Assembly (NCBI GenBank): GCA_016463365.1
Contig: JAEMRJ010000056.1
Span: 1-13,895 of the forward strand
Length of the DNA stretch: 13,895 bases
Direction: 5' to 3'
DNA from: Thermoleophilaceae bacterium
GTDB lineage: Bacteria; Actinomycetota; Thermoleophilia; Solirubrobacterales; JACPNS01
Shown here: piece by piece, positions 5,652 to 13,895 of the stretch
Numbering within the stretch: the first letter of the stretch is position 1
Layout of the letters: every line of letters starts with the position of its first letter
Program-made: the position numbers and the translations under genes
The notes under the pieces: generated by a model
The model's input: only the letters and a program-made list of their open reading frames with translations
Databases searched by the model: none
What the model was told of the DNA's origin: nothing

Positions 5652-6883
5652 CCGGGCGCCCGCGCAAGGCTCCGCTGTTCGATCGCGTCTGCCGCAGCAG
5701 CGGCTCCGCCAGTCCGTTCATACGCCTCGGCGATCCGATTCGCGCCGTCACCAAGTTCGATTGCTTCGAGCACCTTTGCCCGCAGCCTCGCCGCCGAGAG
5801 CCGGGCCGACGGCAGCCGCGTGCCTGCCCCCGAGACCTCAACGCGCCGCGCAACTTCGAGCTGATCGCGGCCGAAAGGAACGGCGCAGACGGGAACGCCA
5901 TGCGCGAGCGCCTTCTGCGTCGCCCCCATTCCGCCGTGTGTGACGGCGCAGGCCGCGCGTTCAAGCAGTCTGCTGTGCGGGACGAACTGCTCAACTCTGC
6001 CGTTGGTCGGAACCTCGAAGCTGGCGGCGTCGCCAGCCGGTGCCGTGGCGATGACCTCATAAGGAAGGTCGGACAGCGCCTCAAACGCTGCTTCGATCAA
6101 CTTCCCGTCGTCCTGAAATTCCGAGGATGTGGTGACAAGTACGACTGGTCGCTCCAGCTCATCGAGCCACTGCGGCGTGGCGACATCGGGCTCCCACGCG
6201 CACGGCCCGACCATGACAAAGCTCTCCGGCCAGTCGCTGCGGGGGTAGTCGAACGGCTCTGCCGTCATGTAGAGCATCAAGGGCGGAGCCAGCATCAAAT
6301 CGTCTGCGCGGCCGATCTCCTGCAGCCCCTTCCCGGCGCGCAGCTCGTTGATGCCCGGAAGCCACGCCTTCTCGACAGCGCCGAAGATCAGCGGCCGGGC
6401 AAGACGATCGCGGACTCGGCCTGCAACTCCTTGCGCCGGCGCGAACCCGGGGCCGAACGGCGGGGCGTCGTCAGAGCTCAGCATTGTCGGATACGGGCAG
6501 AACGCTGCCCATGGTTTCCCGCGGGCCTCTGCGGCAGTGGTCGCGCCCCAGCAGTTGAAGTCGATGATCAGGGCGTCGGGATCATGGTCCTCGATCGCCC
6601 GCTCGATGTCTGGCCCGTCCAGGTGAGCGCGACGCGTGAAGACGTCGGCAACTCTCGACAACGCAGCGCGCGAGCCTTTCGCGCCGTAGTCATCGTGCTC
6701 GATCGCTTCGATCTGCGGATCGATCGGCGCGGCGTCGATTCCAAGGTCGCAGGCCAGCTGGACCTCTGAAGCGAGGGTGCGCAACGAGACCTCGTGCCCG
6801 CGGTCGACGAGCTCGAGAAGGATTGGCATCGACGGGTAGAGGTGACCGCGCGCGGGCGAGGTGTAGGCGAGTATTCGTGCCAT
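5636..6883 (-). CDS. GT1-family glycosyltransferase (MGT/UGT-like)
   Basis: A 415-residue GT-B-fold enzyme expected to move a sugar from an NDP-sugar to a small hydrophobic acceptor. N-terminal ARILAYTSPARGHLYP carries the likely catalytic His14, with Asp108 (DALIIDF) as its probable partner. The donor-binding C-terminal half ends in the family signature from about 299: FVPHSRLL, then THGGMGATQKALAHGVPV (315-332), CAVPFGRDQ and GAG. It resembles macrolide and other natural-product glycosyltransferases. The ATG at 6883 overlaps the stop of the TetR gene (ATGA) and has AGAGGA 7 nt upstream, so it is co-translated with the regulator. There is no neighbouring polyketide or sugar-synthesis gene, so inactivation of an incoming compound is as plausible as product tailoring. 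The acceptor is unknown. Confidence 0.9.
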   Translation of the reverse strand: MARILAYTSPARGHLYPSMPILLELVDRGHEVSLRTLASEVQLACDLGIDAAPIDPQIEAIEHDDYGAKGSRAALSRVADVFTRRAHLDGPDIERAIEDHDPDALIIDFNCWGATTAAEARGKPWAAFCPYPTMLSSDDAPPFGPGFAPAQGVAGRVRDRLARPLIFGAVEKAWLPGINELRAGKGLQEIGRADDLMLAPPLMLYMTAEPFDYPRSDWPESFVMVGPCAWEPDVATPQWLDELERPVVLVTTSSEFQDDGKLIEAAFEALSDLPYEVIATAPAGDAASFEVPTNGRVEQFVPHSRLLERAACAVTHGGMGATQKALAHGVPVCAVPFGRDQLEVARRVEVSGAGTRLPSARLSAARLRAKVLEAIELGDGANRIAEAYERTGGAAAAADAIEQRSLARAPGYSIS

Positions 6884-7482
6884 CAGTGCGTCCTCTGACC
6901 GGTCAGCGGCGCGAGCAGCTCAACCAGCGCAAGCTCGGTCTGCGCGCGGCTGAGCTTCGCGTCACGGCGCAGCAGTTTCCAGGTGTACACGTCGCAGATC
7001 GCGACAAGCTGGGCCGCGCGGCGCGTTCGCTCGGCGCCCTTCAAACCGGCAAGAGCCGGTGCGAAGACCCGGGCACACCAGTCGCGGTGATCGACCCTCC
7101 CCTGCTCGACGAGTTCGCCCAGCCGCGGGGTATGAGCTTCTTCGGCGAGCAGCCTGATCACCTGATCCCCGTAGCGCTCATAGTGATCGAGCAGCACCGA
7201 CACCGCGCCGGGAACATCGCCGACCGGCGCAGTCGCTCGCTGGTCGACGATGCGGCCGCGGCCGCGCTCGGCCGCCGCGTCGATCAGGCCGTCCCGGCCG
7301 CCAAACCTGCGGATCACCGTCTGCACGGAAACCTCGGCCCGCGCGGCGACCGCGTCGAGCGAGACCTGATCAAGCGGCAGCTCCCAGAAGAGTTCTTCGG
7401 CAGCGTCAAGAATCCGTTCGCCCGTGGCAGCCGTCGCGTCGGCGCGCGAGCGCATTTCGTACGATCGAGTCCCGGTATTCAT
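6883..7482 (-). CDS. TetR-family transcriptional repressor
   Basis: A 199-residue one-component regulator. The N-terminal helix (ATGERILDAAEELF, 19-32) and helix-turn-helix (VSLDAVAARAEVSVQTVIRRFGGRDGLI, broadly 40-67) fit TetR. Residues about 80-195 form the helical ligand-binding and dimerisation part, with one Cys (in HRDWCARVF) and another in AICDVYTWKL. It overlaps the glycosyltransferase gene by 4 nt and is its most likely regulator, sensing a compound that the transferase modifies. A perfect 17-bp palindrome sits over its own start codon, so it probably represses the operon. The ATG at 7482 lacks a Shine-Dalgarno site and follows TAGTCT by 7 nt, indicating a leaderless start. secA lies upstream on the same strand, 42 bp away. 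Confidence 0.93.
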   Translation of the reverse strand: MNTGTRSYEMRSRADATAATGERILDAAEELFWELPLDQVSLDAVAARAEVSVQTVIRRFGGRDGLIDAAAERGRGRIVDQRATAPVGDVPGAVSVLLDHYERYGDQVIRLLAEEAHTPRLGELVEQGRVDHRDWCARVFAPALAGLKGAERTRRAAQLVAICDVYTWKLLRRDAKLSRAQTELALVELLAPLTGQRTH

Positions 7483-7498
7483 GTTAGTCAGACTAACA
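7482..7498. promoter_or_regulatory. 17-bp perfect palindrome, TetR operator
   Basis: TGTTAGTCAGACTAACA has 8-bp arms around a central A. It begins at the first base of the tetR ATG and covers the minus-strand -10-like TAGTCT (7495-7490). TTAGT...ACTAA palindromes are a common operator form for TetR-family repressors. A repressor bound here would block polymerase directly. Confidence 0.75.
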
Positions 7499-7524
7499 CG
7501 AATTACGGCGTCGTGCGGTGCGGG

Positions 7525-10386
<2,862 letters not shown>

Positions 10387-10405
10387 AGGGGCTTACTTTA
10401 CCCCT
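10387..10405 (-). promoter_or_regulatory. secA start region: -10-like TAAAGT inside a small hairpin
   Basis: On the minus strand AGGGG and CCCCT form a 5-bp stem with a 9-nt loop, ending directly at the secA ATG. The only Shine-Dalgarno-like bases (GGGG) are in the stem. The loop contains TAAAGT (10400-10395), which is a possible -10 box for a leaderless start. If transcription begins upstream, the hairpin would hide the ribosome-binding site; if it begins at the ATG, the hairpin is not transcribed. Confidence 0.35.
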
Positions 10406-10414
10406 AGCTGGCGG

Positions 10415-10440
10415 TGCTCCTGCCCGGCAGGGCCCGGCAC
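10415..10440 (-). terminator. Possible weak hairpin terminator after the secreted pair
   Basis: CCTGCC and GGCAGG (10419-10431) form a near-perfect dyad 12 bp after the stop of the 10443 gene, within a longer GC-rich imperfect inverted repeat. There is no T-tract after it on the minus strand, so it may only slow or partly stop polymerase before secA. Confidence 0.25.
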
Positions 10441-10442
10441 AA

Positions 10443-11954
10443 CTAAGCCTTTATTTTCGTCTTCTTGACGATCGTGGAGGCGTTGCCGGAAGTGTCGGTC
10501 ACCGTTGAGGTGAGAGTCGCGCTTCGCGAGGTCTTCTTCGGCAGCCCTTTGAGGGCCTTTCTGCCTGACTTGGTGAACTTCAGGTATACGGTGGTGGTGC
10601 CGATGACCACGGGCCTGGTCGCATTGGCGAGCGTGATCGTCCTGGGCTTCTTCTTCGACTTCGTCGAGGCCAGCGGGAGCGTCAGGGAAAGCTTTGCCGA
10701 GCCGACTTCAGTGCTGCTGAGGCTGACCTTGAACCCCTTCTTGAAGGCCTTGATCAACGACTTGCGCTTGAGCTTGCCCGCGAGCCTGAATGACTGGGTC
10801 GGTGCCACAAGATCGCCCGGCGTGATCTCGAAGTAGTAATCGATCGTGTGATCAGGATCTTCAAACAACCCCGTCACGACGTCGTCGGGACGAACGTCCA
10901 TTGCCGCGTAGCGCGACTGGGGAGCTGCGAAATCGAGAAGCTTCACGCCTGCCGGAACATTCAATGCGGAGCGCGCGTTCTGTGTCGCGCACACGTAGGT
11001 GCGGCAGAAGTACGCGGTGATCAGCCCTGCAGCGGGAGTATTGATCGCCACCTTGTCGACTGCCGCATCGAACACGCCCGACACCGGCGGCAACGTCATT
11101 GAGCTGGAGGGGCTCGGAGCTGTTTTCGGACGGTAGATGTCCACGATGTCGCCCGGAAGCGGCTTGGTGGCGAATTCGGTTGAGCCGTAGGTGGTGTCCT
11201 GGGAGGCGTCGGCCAGGATCGTTGCACCGCGACGAAGCACGATTCGGACACTCTGCGACACGCTGGTCAGCAGGTGATCGACCCCGACCTCGTACGGAGT
11301 CGGATCGGCTGCGCCGCCGGGTGAGTACGGCGCGTCGGAGATCGCATCGACACGGACGCAGGGAGTCTCACCGGGCGAGTGCCTGACCAGCTCGATGTAA
11401 TCGCCGCTGGTGTTGAAATTCGTGAGCGAAGCGGTCTCGCCGGGAAGGATTCTTGAATACGGCATGCTGAAGGCTCCGGCACCGAAAGTCTGGGTGACGG
11501 TTGGCAGGCCACAGCGATAGTCGCCGCGCACGTTGCCGCTCCAGCCGGCAGGCACCGTCCCTGTGATGGCCGTCGCGCCGGTGACCACGCTCAGACCTGT
11601 GTTCGGGATCGTGAAGCTTTCAGTGGGCGCGACACTCGAGCCGGGCTGACGAACAGAGACCGTGTCTCCGGGCGCGAAGCCCGTGAGATGGCTCGAGAAA
11701 TAGTTGCTCGCACCGGCCGCCAGCACGCCTGTGTCAAGTCGTACCGAGCCTGAGGGCGCCGTCACGACAATTCGGCGTGTATCGGCAAAAGACAGCCCGG
11801 AGATCGCGACGTTGCCACCGGGAGTCGACGAATATACGCCGTCGTCAAGGCCCACGTTGAAGTCGTAGGTCGTACCAGCCTGCGCCGGCACGGCACTGGA
11901 TACCAGCAGCGCCGCGACCGTGACAAGCAGCACTGACATGCGCCGCAGAATCAT
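10443..11954 (-). CDS. Secreted protein of unknown function, paralog B
   Basis: A 503-residue exported protein. It has a Sec signal peptide (n-region MILRRM, hydrophobic core SVLLVTVAALLVSSAV, cleavage after AQA at about 26). Two related modules follow, each containing P-G-D-x-V plus a P-x-x-S-F/M-T-x-P strand: about 45-155 (PGD at 95) and 230-325 (PGD at 267). The C-terminal domain (about 385-503) is rich in Lys, Ser and Thr and ends in TVTDTSGNAST, an Ig-like or adhesion-type strand pattern. Cys148 (CGLP) and Cys199 (PGETPC) match Cys residues in the neighbouring paralog and may form a disulfide; C317-x4-C322 is unique to this copy. No catalytic motif, LPXTG or membrane anchor is seen. The start overlaps the stop of its paralog in ATGA, so the two are made together. 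Confidence 0.85.
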   Translation of the reverse strand: MILRRMSVLLVTVAALLVSSAVPAQAGTTYDFNVGLDDGVYSSTPGGNVAISGLSFADTRRIVVTAPSGSVRLDTGVLAAGASNYFSSHLTGFAPGDTVSVRQPGSSVAPTESFTIPNTGLSVVTGATAITGTVPAGWSGNVRGDYRCGLPTVTQTFGAGAFSMPYSRILPGETASLTNFNTSGDYIELVRHSPGETPCVRVDAISDAPYSPGGAADPTPYEVGVDHLLTSVSQSVRIVLRRGATILADASQDTTYGSTEFATKPLPGDIVDIYRPKTAPSPSSSMTLPPVSGVFDAAVDKVAINTPAAGLITAYFCRTYVCATQNARSALNVPAGVKLLDFAAPQSRYAAMDVRPDDVVTGLFEDPDHTIDYYFEITPGDLVAPTQSFRLAGKLKRKSLIKAFKKGFKVSLSSTEVGSAKLSLTLPLASTKSKKKPRTITLANATRPVVIGTTTVYLKFTKSGRKALKGLPKKTSRSATLTSTVTDTSGNASTIVKKTKIKA

Positions 11955-13411
11955 TTCCGCACCAGCTTCGTCGTCTTGACCGTGGTCGATACGTTGCCGG
12001 AAAAGTCAGTGGCCGCGACGGTCAATGTTGCCTTCTGATCCGGGTACCGACCCTTGATCAGCTTTGCCAGAAGCTTTCTGGCTGACTTCGTCAACTTCAA
12101 CTTGACCTTCGTGGTGCCGGCACCGACCGAGACGTTGGACGCCGCGAGGGTCCTTGTCGAGGACTTGCCTGCGGCCGACGTCTTGAGTTTCGACGGGATC
12201 GTCAGCTTGAGCGATGCGGTCGAAGCCTCGTTTGAAGTCAGTGACGCAGAGAGCGATTTTCTGATCTTTGCCAATCTGAACTTGTTCGCAAGCTTCAGGC
12301 TCAGGACAGGTGCAGCAAGGTCGCCCGCCACCCCGCCGAAGATGTACTCGCCATGACCGTCCGCGCTCACCCACTCGGCGGTGTAGACCTCGCGTCCGGC
12401 GAGGCTGATCCCAGGATCAGGACCGTCGCTGACCGCAAAATTGAAGAGTGTGCGACCGCCGGACGTGCTCAGTGCGGTGCGGGAGTTCTCCCACATCGCG
12501 TAGATCGACGACACGTTGAATCGAAGCAGCGCGGCCGCTGGAGCATCGACTGCTACAAGCGAATTGGACGTGTCATAAGTCGCACGGGTGGACGGGATGC
12601 TGAAGGTCGCACTCGGCACAAGCGCAGTGTGCGGGCGATACAGCTCGAGCGCATCGCCGGGCAGCGGCTGCACCGCAGTGTCGGTGTTGATAGCTGTGGA
12701 TGCACTGGGACTCGTGTAGTCCACAACGATCGCACCGCCGCGTCTGAGGACCAGGCGCGCGCCCGTTGCCACCAATGGCCGCAGGGAATTGGCGCGAAGC
12801 GTGTACGGGTCCGGGTCCACGGCGGCGTCCGGCGGCGCCGGGTAGAGGTACGCGTGAGCTTCAAGACAGGGTGTTTCGCCTGGAATACGGCTCTCGTAGA
12901 TAACTCTGTCGCCCTGCCCCGGAAGGTGGGTCACAGTGAGCAGTCCGCCGGCAGTCATCGCCTGGGGAAAACTCACCGAGAAGGAGCCGCCCAGCGGTTG
13001 CACCGGGAAAGCATCGCTTCCCGGAAGCCCGCAGTCGGCCTCGTAGCGGGCGAAGGTCGCACCGCCGTCGGGTGCGTTGCCGCTCAGGTTCGGCGAGCCG
13101 GCAGCCCCTGAAATCGAGACGTTGGGCACTGTGAAAGTCTCTTGTGTGACTCCGGTCGGCTGTTCCACGGTGACCGTGTCGCCGGGGGCGAGCGTGTTTG
13201 CCGTGACGTAACGGGCGGTGTCTCCGAGCGGGTAGTTGAGCGCCGCCTGGGGTACACCACCGAGCGTGACGCGAATCGTGTACGACAGGGCGGGGTTGAG
13301 GTTTCCGATCTGAACACTGCCGTTGGGCGAGACCGAATAGGCGGCCGGGCGAATCTGCGCCTGGTAGGTGTATTTGACCTTGGCCGAGGCGGTGCCTGCC
13401 AGCGCAAGCAC
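11951..13411 (-). CDS. Secreted protein of unknown function, paralog A (start probably further upstream)
   Basis: Similar along its whole length to the next gene. Shared blocks are LAPGDTVTVEQP...ETFTVPN, D-C-G-L-P (C127), PGETPC (C182), D-P-x-P-Y, LVLRRGGAIVVD, LPGD....YRP and the C-terminal Lys-rich ATDFSGNVSTT domain. The only canonical start in the open frame is GTG at 13411, giving 486 residues, but this cuts a signal peptide in half. Upstream in the same frame the codons read ARSTVTSR and then LATLVVLSALAVLALAG, ending A-S-A before K-V-K. The frame is open only back to a TAG at 13483-13481, so an ATC at 13471 (506 residues, preceded by TAGATT and 6 nt) or an ATT at 13480 is the likely true start. 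No enzyme motif or anchor is visible. A role outside the membrane is certain only if the signal peptide is translated. Confidence 0.82.
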   Translation of the reverse strand: MLALAGTASAKVKYTYQAQIRPAAYSVSPNGSVQIGNLNPALSYTIRVTLGGVPQAALNYPLGDTARYVTANTLAPGDTVTVEQPTGVTQETFTVPNVSISGAAGSPNLSGNAPDGGATFARYEADCGLPGSDAFPVQPLGGSFSVSFPQAMTAGGLLTVTHLPGQGDRVIYESRIPGETPCLEAHAYLYPAPPDAAVDPDPYTLRANSLRPLVATGARLVLRRGGAIVVDYTSPSASTAINTDTAVQPLPGDALELYRPHTALVPSATFSIPSTRATYDTSNSLVAVDAPAAALLRFNVSSIYAMWENSRTALSTSGGRTLFNFAVSDGPDPGISLAGREVYTAEWVSADGHGEYIFGGVAGDLAAPVLSLKLANKFRLAKIRKSLSASLTSNEASTASLKLTIPSKLKTSAAGKSSTRTLAASNVSVGAGTTKVKLKLTKSARKLLAKLIKGRYPDQKATLTVAATDFSGNVSTTVKTTKLVRK

Positions 13412-13477
13412 GGCCAGCGCCGACAGAACAACGAGCGTCGCGAGACGCGAGGTGACAGTTGAGCGAGCGATCGGGCA

Positions 13478-13483
13478 AATCTA
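13478..13483 (-). promoter_or_regulatory. -10-like box before the proposed ATC start of paralog A
   Basis: TAGATT followed by 6 nt (TGCCCG) and then ATC at 13471 reproduces the spacing seen before the starts at 4258 and 5029. It lies directly after the hpf terminator, where a new promoter for the secreted pair would be needed. The same bases could instead be the weak U-tract of that terminator. Confidence 0.3.
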
Positions 13484-13507
13484 CCAGCGCGCCATGCGGC
13501 GCGCTGG
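13484..13507 (-). terminator. Hairpin terminator of hpf
   Basis: CCAGCGCGCC and GGCGCGCTGG are perfect 10-bp arms around a 4-nt loop, starting 8 nt after the hpf stop codon. On the minus strand it is followed by TAGATTTGC, a poor T-tract. The stem is very stable, so at least partial termination is expected, separating hpf from the secreted pair. Confidence 0.65.
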
Positions 13508-13515
13508 AGATCTGT

Positions 13516-13881
13516 CTAGGCGCTCATGCCCGGCTGCCGCATACCCATCTGCTTGGCAGACAGCTTGTGAGCGGAGCGGCGGGCGCGCCGCTTGGCCAGG
13601 AGCTTGTCGACCTGGCGGGCGAGTTCGTCGGAGACTTCGTGCATGGCGTGCTTGAGATCAAAGGAGCTTTCGCTTGCGCGCAGCGTCTTGCCCTTCACAT
13701 AGAGCGTTGCGTCGACGCAGAAGTGGTTCGCAATTGCCGGGTTGGACTCGTCCATCAGCTCAAGCTCGAGGCGCGCGAGATCGGACACCATCCGATCGAC
13801 CTTCTCGAAGCGCTTGGCCGCGTGAGCCCTCAGATCGTCCGTGATCGCGATCCCGTTACGTGACTTGATCTCAATCTGCAT
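13516..13881 (-). CDS. hpf: Ribosome hibernation promoting factor (short HPF/RaiA type)
   Basis: HPF binds in the mRNA/tRNA channel of the 30S subunit and silences ribosomes in stationary phase or stress. The 121-residue protein begins MQIEIKSRNGIAITDDLRAH, has the beta strand VDATLYVKGKTLRA and the helix SFDLKHAMHEVSDELARQVDKLLAKRRARR, which is the complete HPF/YfiA fold of about 100 residues. It then ends in a basic tail (SAHKLSAKQMGMRQPG) with no C-terminal dimerisation domain. Many actinobacteria and Firmicutes carry the long form, so this is the short type. The ATG at 13881 follows GGTGGA, and GGAG lies further up at the window edge. It ends before a strong hairpin. In Mycobacterium and Bacillus hpf is directly upstream of secA. 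Confidence 0.93.
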   Translation of the reverse strand: MQIEIKSRNGIAITDDLRAHAAKRFEKVDRMVSDLARLELELMDESNPAIANHFCVDATLYVKGKTLRASESSFDLKHAMHEVSDELARQVDKLLAKRRARRSAHKLSAKQMGMRQPGMSA

Positions 13882-13895
13882 GTTCCACCAACTCC

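Noticed and set aside
5393..6769. 458-codon plus-strand frame opposite the glycosyltransferase gene.
   Set aside because: Antisense shadow; the product is Arg-rich with no motif, and it also runs through vapC in another frame.
12861..13478. TTG-started frame overlapping the 5' part of paralog A.
   Set aside because: Arg/Gly-rich, no hydrophobic signal core, and no similarity to paralog B, while the chosen frame has all three supporting features.
13481..13495. In-frame ATG (ATG GCG CGC TGG TAG) ahead of paralog A, read as a start followed by amber readthrough.
   Set aside because: The ATG lies in the loop of the hpf terminator and has no Shine-Dalgarno site; the terminator explains the sequence better than stop-codon readthrough.

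Overview
The window is a high-GC chromosomal stretch, most likely from an actinobacterium and probably from Thermoleophilia/Solirubrobacterales. Three things point that way: the housekeeping gene order, the many transcription units that appear to start without a leader, and two secreted proteins whose C-terminal domain ends in a beta-rich T-D-x-S-G-N segment with Lys-rich strands. I recall that domain style from Solirubrobacterales exported proteins. The taxonomic call is inference; no rRNA or tRNA gene is present to test it.

Layout, reading the minus strand from the right edge. hpf (ribosome hibernation factor) ends at a strong hairpin terminator. Two overlapping genes follow (11951-13411 and 10443-11954) that encode paralogous secreted proteins of unknown function. 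Next is secA (Sec translocase ATPase), then a TetR regulator overlapping a GT1 glycosyltransferase gene, with a 17-bp perfect palindrome over the regulator's start. Two plus-strand units occupy the middle: a vapBC toxin-antitoxin pair (5029-5651) preceded by an array of TAGCGCT repeats, and a 231-aa protein with a partial resemblance to RNase H-like exonucleases (4258-4953). Divergent from the latter is a minus-strand run prfB (release factor 2), nadC and nadA (NAD synthesis), followed by two small unknown genes, a MerR-type regulator, and the first eight codons of a further gene that runs off the left edge.

How it fits together. hpf, secA and prfB lie close together in this order in other Gram-positive bacteria such as Bacillus. 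Here the order is kept, but two accessory blocks separate the genes: the secreted pair between hpf and secA, and tetR-GT, vapBC and the exonuclease-like gene between secA and prfB. nadC and nadA give the last two steps to nicotinate mononucleotide; nadB is not beside them.

The most notable observations are: (1) the secreted paralog pair, each with an internal duplication and a conserved two-cysteine pattern; (2) a clear signal peptide upstream of the first canonical start codon of one of them, suggesting an unusual ATC start; (3) a recurring TANNNT box 6-9 nt before start codons, suggesting widespread leaderless transcription; (4) the vapBC operator array and the tetR palindrome; (5) loss of the usual prfB frameshift, with CTT-TCA-GAC where many bacteria have CTT-T-GAC. 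There are no tRNA or rRNA genes, IS elements or CRISPR arrays that I can see, and no gene-free stretch longer than 100 bases.
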